Positions 33,385 to 42,603 of a DNA stretch of 64,000 nt are shown in pieces (position 1 is the stretch's first letter; each line of letters opens with the position of its first letter). This stretch comes from JBBQUN01 sp963698395. Lineage in GTDB: Bacteria; Actinomycetota; Acidimicrobiia; Acidimicrobiales; SZUA-35. Position numbers and translations under genes: made by a program. The stretch spans positions 186,001 through 250,000 of the forward strand of contig CAVOQQ010000001.1 of assembly GCA_963698395.1 (NCBI GenBank), written 5' to 3'. The notes under the pieces are model-generated. The model saw only the letters and a list, made by a program, of their open reading frames with translations, had not been told where the DNA came from and did no database searches.

Positions 33385-35736
33385 TCAGCGACGGCGGCGG
33401 AGCAGTGCCAAGCGGAGGCGCCGATCGAGGATCTGGCCGGTGTCGGTACTGCCCGACTTCGGCTGCGGGTCAGAGGTCAGGACCTGCATCCACTCGCCTT
33501 CCGGCAGCGCGATGGTGCCCGAAGGCGCCGACGCGTGGGTACCGAGATCGACCACCACGAGCAGATCACCCCGGCGGAACGCCAGCAGGTGCGCGTGGTC
33601 CGGCGCAACCGGTTCGTAGTCCAGCGCATCACCCGCCGAGCGACGGCAGGCCAGCGTTCGTTTGATGAGTACCAGCTTGGCGAGATCGAGTGAGATCTCG
33701 AGGGCTGATGACAGGTCCAACTCGTCGGCCGAGGCGCTCATGGTGGCCAACCGATTCCAGTCGAGCGGCCGCCGGTTGTCCGGGTCGACGAGGGAGAGGT
33801 TGCGGATCTCGTCGCCTCGGTAGAGATCGCCGAACCCCGGTGCCGTGAGTCGGAGAAGCGTCTGGGTGAGGGTATGGAAGCTCGCCGTCGGCTCGATCAG
33901 GGCGACGATGTCGTCGATGTCCGACACGAACGAACGGTCAGCCAGCGCGCGGGCAACTTCGTCGGTGACGGTGGTCTCGTAGTCGGCGTCGGGCTCGATC
34001 CACGAGGATCGCACGGCGGCCTCGCGGAACGCTTTGATCAGATAGTCGCCGAGACGTTCCTCGGTGATCGGCCACGCGCCGATGGTCGACTGCAACAGGA
34101 GGAGGGTGTCGGCCGGATGCAGGTCGAAGCGCGGCAGCCAGGTGGCCACCAGCGACTGCCAGGCGGTGGGCTGCTTCGCCAGTGCGAGGAGACGGGCACG
34201 AACATCGCCGCTCCGTTTCGTGTCGTGGGTCGAGGTGGTCAGCAGGGTTCGTGGATGGCTCGTCGCCGTCGCCTTGCCCCACCGGTGAAACTCTGTCGGG
34301 CCGGCGGCGGCGCTGTCGGGATCGCCTCCGACCTCGTTGAGCGCGGCCACGGGGAGGTGACGATAGAGGGCTCGGTCTTCACCACCCTTGGCGAGGGCGG
34401 GACCGGTCAGCTGCTGGAACAGTGTTTGCGCGTCACGCTCGATCTCGGTCGCAGGAGCGGTGAGGGTGTCGGCCAGACGATCGATCGAGCGATCGATCCC
34501 GGGATGGCGTTGCCCTGCTCGGACTGCGGCATCGCGGATCACGGCGACGTCGGCCGCCCCGCCGTAGGGCAGGTAGGTGCGGTAGCGGCCAGTCGACGTG
34601 ATGAGCGCCACGATCGCCTGCTCGCCTCGCTCGCCGGCCAGGTCCTCGTCGTCGGCGATCAGCCGGTGGATGCGTTCGACCTCGGGACGGAGCCGATCGG
34701 CCAGCACCTCTTCGATGGCGAGACGTTCGATCGCCTCGTAGGGGCCACGCTCGCCGGTGGCATCGGCCCAGATCGAACGCATGCGTTCGAGCGAGTCGTC
34801 GTCGGTCAGGAGGCGATCGACCAGCCGGGCGAACTCGTACCCCGTCGTGCCGTCGACCGGCCAACGATCGGGCAACTCCTCGTCGGGGACGAGGATCTTC
34901 TCGATGAGCACCAGCCGTTGGTCACCGACGAAGTGCCGTAACCAACGCAGGTATTCGTCGGGGTGGGCGAGCCCGTCGACGTGGTCGACTCGAACACCGT
35001 CGATGACGTCGGGCCAACGATCGAGGAGCGCAGCGAGCAGGGCGTGCCGATCCCTGCGAACGGTCTCGTCCTCTACCGCCACCCCGGCCAGGGAGTCGAT
35101 CTCGAAGAAACGCCGCTGATTGCGGGTCGTCGACTGCCAGCGGACGAGACGATACGGCTGGCGCACCAGGAGCGCCTCGATCTCGTCGGCCGTCATCGCG
35201 TCGATCGGTTCGCTGATCGGCAGTCGCATGCCGGTGGACAGAACGATGATCGGACCGTCAGGCCCGACGTCTGCGGCGATGTGCGGGATCTCGTCGACGA
35301 GTGGTTGTGTCAACACCGGTAGCACGACGTTGCCGTCGGCTCCGTCCCAGTCGATGTCGAACGCTGCCGCGTGCTCGCTCGCCGTGCCGAATCGGAGGAC
35401 GTCCCAGAACCACGGATTGTGTTCCGGCGTGGCGATCGACAGGTGGTTGGGGACGATGTCGATGATCAGCCCGAGATCATGGCGCTCGAGTTCGGCACAC
35501 AACCGGTCGAGCGCCGCGGCGCCGCCGAGTTCGTCGCGCACCTTCGTCGGATCGGTGATGTCGTAGCCATGCCGGCTTCCATGCTCCGCCTCGGCGATGG
35601 GGGAGACGTAGAGATGGCTGACACCCAGGGCTCGCAGGTAGGGGACGAGTCGGGCAGCAACGTCGAAGTCGTCGTCGGGTGTGAGTTGAAAGCGGTAGGC
35701 GGCAACGAACGACCGGCGGTTTGCCGTGTCGCTCAT
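33385..35736 (-). CDS. treY: Malto-oligosyltrehalose synthase
   Basis: 783 residues from ATG 35736. TreY converts the reducing-end glucose of maltodextrin to a trehalosyl unit. The N-terminus AAYRFQLTPDDDFDVAARLV, the catalytic-region motif GVRVDHVDGLAHP, and LLTTSTHDTKRSGDVRARL are signature TreY stretches of GH13 subfamily 26. The start overlaps the stop of treZ by four bases (ATGA), fixing it as the last gene of treX-treZ-treY. Together these make trehalose from glycogen, an osmoprotectant route common in actinobacteria. Confidence 0.95.
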   Translation of the reverse strand: MSDTANRRSFVAAYRFQLTPDDDFDVAARLVPYLRALGVSHLYVSPIAEAEHGSRHGYDITDPTKVRDELGGAAALDRLCAELERHDLGLIIDIVPNHLSIATPEHNPWFWDVLRFGTASEHAAAFDIDWDGADGNVVLPVLTQPLVDEIPHIAADVGPDGPIIVLSTGMRLPISEPIDAMTADEIEALLVRQPYRLVRWQSTTRNQRRFFEIDSLAGVAVEDETVRRDRHALLAALLDRWPDVIDGVRVDHVDGLAHPDEYLRWLRHFVGDQRLVLIEKILVPDEELPDRWPVDGTTGYEFARLVDRLLTDDDSLERMRSIWADATGERGPYEAIERLAIEEVLADRLRPEVERIHRLIADDEDLAGERGEQAIVALITSTGRYRTYLPYGGAADVAVIRDAAVRAGQRHPGIDRSIDRLADTLTAPATEIERDAQTLFQQLTGPALAKGGEDRALYRHLPVAALNEVGGDPDSAAAGPTEFHRWGKATATSHPRTLLTTSTHDTKRSGDVRARLLALAKQPTAWQSLVATWLPRFDLHPADTLLLLQSTIGAWPITEERLGDYLIKAFREAAVRSSWIEPDADYETTVTDEVARALADRSFVSDIDDIVALIEPTASFHTLTQTLLRLTAPGFGDLYRGDEIRNLSLVDPDNRRPLDWNRLATMSASADELDLSSALEISLDLAKLVLIKRTLACRRSAGDALDYEPVAPDHAHLLAFRRGDLLVVVDLGTHASAPSGTIALPEGEWMQVLTSDPQPKSGSTDTGQILDRRLRLALLRRRR

Positions 35737-37558
35737 GGACGTCTCCGGTGGGCGAACTGTGCGGACCAGGGTGACAGCCGGCCGGGCTGCTGTCGGCTGG
35801 TGTCGGTCGGTCCGCCGTATCGGTTGCTCGACGAATCGAGCAGCACCGTCCACCCGTCGGCATCCCAGGCGCCGGGCTCATCGCCGAAGTGCAGCAGGAG
35901 CGCCGTCTCGTTGTCGTCGAAGTGGCGACGCACACCGATCGTCGTGCCCTCGGCCGTGACGGTGGTCTCGGCATCCGGGGCAGTGACCGCCCGATTGGCC
36001 TGGCGGTGGAGCAGGAGGTCTCGGGTGAACTCGAGCATTTCCCGATGAGGCGAGTCGGCCATCACCGAGTGGTCGAGGATGGCCGACTCGAAGGTGGCAG
36101 GATCAGCTGGGTCGGGGATGCTCTCGGGGGCGTGGTCGGGGAACTCCGAGCGGCGTCCGGTTCTCGTCGCCTCGACGATGCCGGGGTCGCTGTGGTCGAT
36201 GAAGAACGGAAACGGCGCTCGTTCGCCGTACTCCTCACCCATGAACAGCATCGGCGTGAAGGGGCTGAGCAGGACCGCAGCTGCTGCCAGCTTGCGTCGC
36301 TCCGGATCGACGAGAACGTCGAGCCGCTCCCCGGCGGCGCGATTGCCGATCTGGTCGTGGTTCTGATCGCACACGATCAGCTGCTGATACGGAACGCCGT
36401 TCGGCCCGATGCTGGTGAGTGCCTTGCCGTGGCGTCGTCCCCGAGCGAGGGAGTGTCGACCGGCGAAGGTCCACCCCTCTTCGAAGCAGCGCACGATGTC
36501 GTCGAAGCCCTGATAGTCGGCATAATAACCGGGTCGCTCGCCGGTGAGCGCCACGCGGAGCGCGTGGTGGAAGTCGTCGTTCCACACGGCGTCGCATCCC
36601 TCGCCGCTCTCGGCGGTGGGTCGGATCAGCATCGGATCGTTGGCCGACGACTCCGCGATCACGATCGCCTTGCGACCGTGGGCAGCAGCCGCATCGTGGA
36701 CCGCATCGGAGAGTTCGGCGAGAAAGGTCGATGCCGTGGGGTCGACGATGGCGTGGACGGCGTCGAGACGGAGACCGTCGATGCCGACCTCGCTGATCCA
36801 CTCGACCGCCGAATCGATGTAGAACCGCCGAACGGCGTCGCTGCCATGACCAGCGACGTTGATTGCCGGCCCCCACGGGGTTCGGTGTTCGTCGGTGAAG
36901 TACGGGCCGAAGTGGCCGAACATGTTGCCCTCGGGGCCGACATGATTGTGTACGACGTCGAGGAACACGGCGATGCCGAGCGCGTGGGCCGCATCGACCA
37001 GTTCGATCAACCCGGCTCGTCCGCCATAGGTGTTCTGTGCGGCAAAGGGGTAGACACCGTCATAGCCCCAATTTCGTGCGCCGGGGAACTGGTTGATCGG
37101 CATCAACTCGAGTGCGTTGATGCCGAGCGATGCCAGGTGTTCGAGCTGGGCGATTGCCGAGGTGAAGGTGCCCTCGTGGGTGAAGGTGCCGACGTGGATC
37201 TCGTAGAGCACCAGTGCGTCGAGACGTGGCGCAGGCCACGAACGATCCGCCGATGCTCTGCCGCCGGGGCGCGCGTGCCGAGAGCGATGACCTCGGATCG
37301 GCCGAAGAGTCCGTCCGGTTGGCTGCGGGTGGCGGGATCGGGCAGGACCTCGCCACCATCGAGTCGGTAGCCATAGCGTTGTCCGATCGACACACCTTCG
37401 ATCGTTGCGCGGTGATAGCCGTCGTCGCCCGCAGCCATCGGCACGGTTCGATCGACGAGATCGACTTCGACGGAGGTCGCGTGGGGAGCCCAGACGGTGA
37501 ACGCGGTTGCCTGCTCGAGGGGAACGGCGCCGAGTGGTTGGTCGCTCGTCATGATCAT
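35733..37558 (-). CDS. treZ: Malto-oligosyltrehalose trehalohydrolase, frameshifted
   Basis: TreZ releases trehalose from the product of TreY. The N-terminal E-set domain starts at ATG 37558 (FTVWAPHATSVEVDL, HRATIEGVSIGQRYGYRLDG) and continues to SEVIALG. The rest, from RLDALVLYEIHVGTF through GIDGLRLDAVHAI and KAIVIAESSAND, is in another frame; about 608 residues in all. One missing base in the GC run at about 37266-37282 accounts for the break. ATGA overlaps with treX before and treY after argue for a functional operon, so a sequence error is more likely than gene loss. Confidence 0.88.
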
Positions 37559-39777
37559 GCCTGCTCGGCGATGGCGGCGGTGCCGTCGGCGGTCTCGTCC
37601 GACTCGATCGGCGATGGCACCTGCGATCGAAAAACGACCATCGACCGCGGTGGCATCACCAGGGATTCCCCGCCGGTGAGGGTGGTGTGGTCGCCGCCGA
37701 GTTCGTCGATTGGTTCGGCTGCGCCGTCGTCGATCGCTTCGGTGGTCGCCGCTGCACTCATGGCCGTGTCGATGATGCGGATCCATGAGGCGCCGAACGG
37801 TTTGTCGGGGAGCAGCCAGTCGATCGGGTCATGGTGGGCGTTGATGAGGAGCAGGAACGAGTCGTCGGTGACGCGTTCGCCGTAGCGGTCGAGTGTGGAG
37901 ATGGCTGCGCCGTTGAGGAACATGCCCAGTCGGGCCGGTTCGACGTCGTTCCAGTCGTCTGCCTCCATCTCCGATCCGTCCGGCCGGAACCAGGCGATGT
38001 CGTCGACGTGACCATGAATGGCGACACCTTGGAACCACCGTCGCCGCCGGAAGACCGGATGTTCGGATCGGAAGGCGATGAGCGCGCTCGTGAAGGCCAG
38101 GAGGTCGGTGTCGACCGACTCCCAGTCGAACCATGACACCTCGTTGTCTTGGCAATACCCGTTGTTGTTGCCGCCCTGGGTGCGACCGAGCTCGTCCCCT
38201 CCGAGCAGCATCGGGATGCCCTGCGACAGGAGCAGGGTCACCAGGACATTGCGCTGCTGACGTCGGCGGATCTCCAGGATCTCCGGATCGTCGGTGGGGC
38301 CTTCAACGCCGACGTTCCACGAACGGTTGTCGTCGGTGCCATCGCGGCCATCTTCGCCGTTGGCCTCGTTGTGTTTGTCGTTGTAGGCGACCATGTCGGC
38401 CAGCGTGAAGCCATCGTGGGCCGTCACGAAGTTGACGCTGGCCGTGGGGCGGCGAGCGTCGCCCTGATAGAGGTCGGAACTCCCGGTGAGGCGGTCGCCG
38501 AGTTCGCCGACGGTTCCGTGCGCACCGCGCCACACGTCACGGACGTTGTCTCGGTACTGGCCGTTCCACTCCGACCACAGCGGGGGGAACTTCCCGACCT
38601 GGTAGCCACCTTCGCCGATGTCCCACGGTTCGGCGATGAGCTTGACCTGGCTGATGATCGGATCTTGCTGGATGATGTCGAAGAACGCCGAGAGTCGATC
38701 GACCTCGTGCAGTTCACGGGCGAGAGTCGCCGCCAGGTCGAATCGGAATCCGTCGACGTGCATCTCGGTGATCCAGTAGCGAAGGCTGTCCATGATGAGC
38801 TGCAGCACGTGCGGATGGCGCATGTTCATCGAGTTGCCGGTGCCGGTGTAGTCCATGTAGTGCCGACGGTCGTCGTCCATGAGCCGGTAGTACGCCGGGT
38901 TGTCGATGCCCTTGAGCGACAGGATCGGTCCGAGATGGTTGCCCTCGGCCGTGTGGTTGTAGACCACGTCGAGGATGACCTCGATGCCGGCTTCGTGGAG
39001 CGAGTGCACCATCTGCTTGAACTCCTGGACGGCCCCGGCCGGTGTGGTCGACGCTGCGTACTCGTTGTGCGGAGCGAGGAAGGCGATCGTGTTGTAGCCC
39101 CAGTAGTTGCGCAGCCCGCGCTCACGAAGGTGGTTGTCGTGCACGAACTGATGAACCGGGAGCAGCTCGACGGCGGTGATGCCGAGCTTCTTCAGGTGCT
39201 CGATGGCCACCGGGTGCGACAGGCCCGCATACGTGCCACGGAGGTCCTCGGGTATTCCGGGGTGGAGGCGGGTGAAGCCCTTGACGTGGACCTCGTAGAT
39301 GACACTGTCGGCAAGGGGGATCGCCGGCGGACGATCATGACCCCAATCGAAGTACGGGTTGACGACCACACTCTTCGAGACGTGGTTGGACGAGTCGAGA
39401 TCGTTGCGGCTCGTCGGGTCCCCGAAGTCGTACGGGAAGCACGCCTGATCCCAGTCGATCAGTCCGTCGATCGCTTTGGCGTAGGGATCGAGGAGCAGCT
39501 TGTTTCGATTGCACCACAGTCCATTGTCGGGATCCCAAGGGCCATCGATGCGCCAGCCGTAACGCTGTCCGGGTCCGATGTCGTTGAGTGCGGTGTGCCA
39601 CACGTGCCCATCGACCTCGTCGAGGGTGATGCGTCGCTCGGTCGTGGTGCCATCGCTCTCGACATCGAACAGGCAGAGTTCGACCGATTCGGCTGCCGAA
39701 GAGAACAACGAGAAGTTCACGGCGGCGCCGTCGTAGGTGGCACCGAGGGGATAGGGGTGACCGGGAGTGAGATGCAC
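37555..39777 (-). CDS. treX: Glycogen debranching enzyme (TreX/GlgX)
   Basis: 740 residues from GTG 39777, preceded by AGGAG eight bases away; the longer frame to 39933 is not supported. It has the GH13_11 architecture: N-terminal CBM48-like domain (HPYPLGATYDGAAVNFSLFS), catalytic barrel with HVDGFRFDLAATL (nucleophile Asp), VKLIAEPWD (acid Glu) and NFVTAHDGFTL, then a C-terminal beta domain. It debranches glycogen to give the linear maltodextrins used by TreY and TreZ, whose genes follow directly. First gene of the operon. Confidence 0.95.
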   Translation of the reverse strand: MHLTPGHPYPLGATYDGAAVNFSLFSSAAESVELCLFDVESDGTTTERRITLDEVDGHVWHTALNDIGPGQRYGWRIDGPWDPDNGLWCNRNKLLLDPYAKAIDGLIDWDQACFPYDFGDPTSRNDLDSSNHVSKSVVVNPYFDWGHDRPPAIPLADSVIYEVHVKGFTRLHPGIPEDLRGTYAGLSHPVAIEHLKKLGITAVELLPVHQFVHDNHLRERGLRNYWGYNTIAFLAPHNEYAASTTPAGAVQEFKQMVHSLHEAGIEVILDVVYNHTAEGNHLGPILSLKGIDNPAYYRLMDDDRRHYMDYTGTGNSMNMRHPHVLQLIMDSLRYWITEMHVDGFRFDLAATLARELHEVDRLSAFFDIIQQDPIISQVKLIAEPWDIGEGGYQVGKFPPLWSEWNGQYRDNVRDVWRGAHGTVGELGDRLTGSSDLYQGDARRPTASVNFVTAHDGFTLADMVAYNDKHNEANGEDGRDGTDDNRSWNVGVEGPTDDPEILEIRRRQQRNVLVTLLLSQGIPMLLGGDELGRTQGGNNNGYCQDNEVSWFDWESVDTDLLAFTSALIAFRSEHPVFRRRRWFQGVAIHGHVDDIAWFRPDGSEMEADDWNDVEPARLGMFLNGAAISTLDRYGERVTDDSFLLLINAHHDPIDWLLPDKPFGASWIRIIDTAMSAAATTEAIDDGAAEPIDELGGDHTTLTGGESLVMPPRSMVVFRSQVPSPIESDETADGTAAIAEQA

Positions 39778-39976
39778 GGGAGGTCTCCTGGGAGGATGAG
39801 CGGCCAGCGAAAGAACGGCGTGCCGAGTCGGCAGTTGCGGGAGTGCGTGGCCGTTGCGAGCGTAGGGCCATCGATGCCCTCCCTGCGCGCTGCACCCCTT
39901 TCTCGCTCGTGGTACCGATGTGACGAAGGTCATTGATCGCCTGGCCCTTCGGTGGGTGGCGACATAGGGTCCACGT

Positions 39977-40297
39977 ATGTCTCAGCCACTGTGGAAGCGA
40001 GTGTTCGATGCGGTCGAGCGCGGTGCCGGGCCGGCACTCACCAAGACGCTCTCGAACCAAGACGTTCTCGAGATGATGACCTTGGCCACGGCCGTGCGGC
40101 GCCGAGCCGAGGCCGATCTCGCCGAAGTCGCTCGCCGGGGTCTTCATCTGTTCAATCTCCCGGCGGGCACCGACATCAGCAAGGTGTCGCATCAGGTCGC
40201 CGGTCTCGAACGCGAGATCCGACAGCTCAATCGACGAATCGAAGAACTCCAGCGAGACTCGGCCAACGGTGTCGCCGGCGAGAGGACGACGTCATGA
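39977..40297 (+). CDS. Short PhaE/phasin-like partner of the PHA synthase
   Basis: 106 residues. A helical N-terminus is followed by LHLFNLPAGTDISKVSHQVAGLEREIRQLNRRIEELQR, quoted in part as LPAGTDISKVSHQVAGLERE, with a C-terminal coiled coil. The LPAGxDI...V..QL..LER pattern is the C-terminal signature of class III synthase subunit PhaE and of PhaR-like proteins, but PhaE is normally about 350 residues. The stop overlaps the phaC start by four bases (ATGA at 40294), supporting a partnership. The gene name is not assigned. Confidence 0.72.
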   Translation: MSQPLWKRVFDAVERGAGPALTKTLSNQDVLEMMTLATAVRRRAEADLAEVARRGLHLFNLPAGTDISKVSHQVAGLEREIRQLNRRIEELQRDSANGVAGERTTS

Positions 40298-41385
40298 CCG
40301 CCACCGAGCAGGCCCAGGCCGACATCGGCCAGATCGACAAGGTCGTCGACTTCCTGCGCACGCAGGCCGAGCGCAACGTCAAGAGCGTGCGCAATGGCTT
40401 GCGGCACTATGCCCGGCTCGACCGACCGCCGATCTCGAGCACCCCGAAAGACACCGTCTGGCAGCGAGACAAGGTGCGGCTGTGGCGCTACCGAAGTGAG
40501 GTGCGATCCGGCGGGCCGCCGTTGCTGCTCGTCCACTCGCTGGTGAATCGGAGCTACATCTTCGACCTGGTGCCGGGGAACTCGATGGTCGAGGTGTTGC
40601 TTGCGCGCGGGCAAGACGTCTACCTCGTGGAGTGGGGTGTGCCCGACGCCGCCGACGCCGAGAACTCCTTCGAGACCTACTGCGACGACTACCTGCCCGA
40701 CATCGTCGAGTTCGTGATCGCACACAGTGGTTCCGACGATCTGAACATGCTCGGGTACTGCTTCGGCGGCATCCTCGCCCTGCTCTACGCCGCCGGCCAC
40801 CCCGATGCACCGCTTCGGAGTCTCACCACCCTGGCAACCCCCACCGACATGACGCAGATGCCCCCGCAGCTTCGTGGCGGGTCGGGACCATCGTTCGACC
40901 CGGCGCTGGTCATCGACGAGACGGGCAACGTGCCGGGCACGGTGATCGGCAATGCCATTCGGTCTCTGGATCCCACCGCCGAGTTCGCAGCGCGGGCCAA
41001 CTTGCTCGCCAACCTCTGGAACGATGACTACGTCGCTGCCCACAACGCCATCACCATCTGGGGCAACGACCAGATTCCCTTTGCCGGTGCCACGTTCCGA
41101 CAGATGACCGACATGCTGAATCGGGACAACGGCTTCATCACCGAGCAGCTCGTTCTCGGCGGTCGTCCCATCTCGCTGTCCGACATCACGGTGCCGTTCC
41201 TCAACGTCTTCGGCTCGAAAGACCACATCGTCCCGGCCGCAGCCACGCGGCCACTCAGCACGCTGGTTGGGTCCGACGCCGTCACCGATCTCGAGTTGCC
41301 CGCGGGCCACGTCGGGCTGTTCATCGGGCGTCGAGCCCATCAGGTCGGCGTGCCGGCGATGCTCGACTGGATCGAAGCCCAGTAG
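40294..41385 (+). CDS. phaC: Poly(R)-hydroxyalkanoate synthase, class III PhaC-like
   Basis: 363 residues, the length of class III synthases. The modified lipase box GYCFGG carries the nucleophile Cys156; the acid lies in FGSKDHIVP and the His in LPAGHVGLF. PRPPLLLVHSLVNRSYIFDL-type sequence (seen as PPLLLVHSLVNRSYIFDL) is typical of PhaC. It polymerises hydroxyacyl-CoA to storage polyester and needs a PhaE/PhaR partner, probably the short coiled-coil protein encoded just upstream. Enoyl-CoA hydratase and acyl-CoA dehydrogenase genes follow, which could supply monomers. Confidence 0.9.
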   Translation: MTATEQAQADIGQIDKVVDFLRTQAERNVKSVRNGLRHYARLDRPPISSTPKDTVWQRDKVRLWRYRSEVRSGGPPLLLVHSLVNRSYIFDLVPGNSMVEVLLARGQDVYLVEWGVPDAADAENSFETYCDDYLPDIVEFVIAHSGSDDLNMLGYCFGGILALLYAAGHPDAPLRSLTTLATPTDMTQMPPQLRGGSGPSFDPALVIDETGNVPGTVIGNAIRSLDPTAEFAARANLLANLWNDDYVAAHNAITIWGNDQIPFAGATFRQMTDMLNRDNGFITEQLVLGGRPISLSDITVPFLNVFGSKDHIVPAAATRPLSTLVGSDAVTDLELPAGHVGLFIGRRAHQVGVPAMLDWIEAQ

Positions 41386-41464
41386 CTCGACTGGGCGATG
41401 ATCTGCTCGGTGGCAGGGGCCGTGCCGGCGCACCGCAACAGCAGACGAACTAGGTTCACAAACC

Positions 41465-42245
41465 ATGGGGTTCGGGGACTCGTTGATCCGTGAGCAGATG
41501 GAATCGGACGGTGCGGTGCGCATCGTCACGCTGGCCCGTCCGGAGCGCCGTAATGCGCTCAACGCCGCGATGCTCGCACAGCTGCGACTGGCCTTCGCCG
41601 GTGAGCCGGCGCTCGGAGAACGGGTCACGGTCATACGGGCCGAAGGTCCCGTCTTCTGCTCCGGTGTCGACCTGAAAGAGCGTGCGAGCAACGGCATGGC
41701 CGACAGTGCATCGGCGATCGAGGAGATGCTGGCCACCGTCGAGCGCTATCCGCTTCCGGTCGTCGCCGTCGTCCAGGGCGACGCCATCGCCGGAGGCAAC
41801 GAGCTCGCACTCCACTGCGATTTCGTCGTGGCTGCCGATTCGGCGAGGTTCGGCATGTCGCTGGCGCAGATCGGTCTGGCGCCGACATGGTTCCTGGCCA
41901 AGCGGCTGATGGAGGTTGGTGGGCCGGTTTTCGCTCGTCGGATGTTGTTCTTGGGCGATCCGCTCCCGGCGAGCGACCTGGCTCGACTCGGACTGATCCA
42001 TGCCGCCGTGGCGGCCGACGACCTCGAGGATGCGGTCGCTGCGGTGGTCGACCGGCTGGCAGCAAATGCTCCGCTGAGTCTTCGCGGCAATGAAGGCGGT
42101 GCTGCTTCGACAGATGACGTTCCGCGATCGCCTCGAACACTCCGATGTCGATGCGCTCGTCGAGCAGGCTCGTCAGAGTGCCGATGCCCGCGAGGGCATT
42201 GCTGCCCGGATGGCCAAGCGGTCGCCGGACTTCCGGGGGGCGTGA
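41465..42245 (+). CDS. Enoyl-CoA hydratase/isomerase family protein, frameshifted near the C-terminus
   Basis: The crotonase fold is clear: RIVTLARPERRNALNAAML, GPVFCSGVDLKE (oxyanion loop) and GDAIAGGNELALHCDFVVAA. The first frame holds to LAANAPLSL, then the continuation AAMKAVLLRQMTFRDRLEHS and the end AARMAKRSPDFRGA lie in another frame. One extra base at about 42083 explains it; reconstructed length is 259 residues, normal for the family. The specific substrate is not known. It is 80 bp behind phaC on the same strand. Confidence 0.82.
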
Positions 42246-42246
42246 C

Positions 42247-42600
42247 GTGAGCGGCCTTGGTATGGATCGTCCGTGGCTGCCGCTCACGCCCGACTCGATC
42301 GACACACTGCCTGCGCAACTCGGCGTATACGAGGTCGGCAATGCAAGCGGCGAGGTCGTCAAGATCGGGTACGCGGGCGGCCGAACGAGATTCGGCATGC
42401 GATCGGCGCTGCTCGATGAACTTGGCGCTGGAACCGGGGTGGTGTTCCGCCACGAGTTCACGCATGGCTACCTCACTCGATACGAGGAACTGCTGATGGT
42501 GCATGCGGCCGTGCACGGCGCCGTGCCATCGGGCACTGGCGACGGTCGGCCGATCGGTCGGCTGCACATCGATCGGCGCGCACCGAACAGGGGAGACTGA
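42247..42600 (+). CDS. Small GIY-YIG-like (DUF7508-type) protein
   Basis: 117 residues from GTG 42247, which follows a G-rich ribosome site; ATG 42262 is an alternative. The core LGVYEVGNASGEVVKIGYAG with TRFGMRSALLDEL and YLTRYEELLMVHAAVHG resembles GIY-YIG-like domains often found as small stand-alone proteins (GVYE...KIGYAGG). The family has no established function. It lies 1 bp after the enoyl-CoA hydratase stop and 3 bp before the acyl-CoA dehydrogenase, so it is co-transcribed with fatty-acid genes. Confidence 0.7.
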   Translation: MSGLGMDRPWLPLTPDSIDTLPAQLGVYEVGNASGEVVKIGYAGGRTRFGMRSALLDELGAGTGVVFRHEFTHGYLTRYEELLMVHAAVHGAVPSGTGDGRPIGRLHIDRRAPNRGD

Positions 42601-42603
42601 CCC

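Noticed and set aside
35733..37558. Two separate genes for treZ, or treZ without its N-terminal domain
   Set aside because: The N-terminal E-set domain and the catalytic part are adjacent, differ by one base in frame and share operon overlaps with treX and treY.
38149..39936. 595-codon plus-strand open frame
   Set aside because: Antisense to treX; His/Val/Gly-rich shadow composition.
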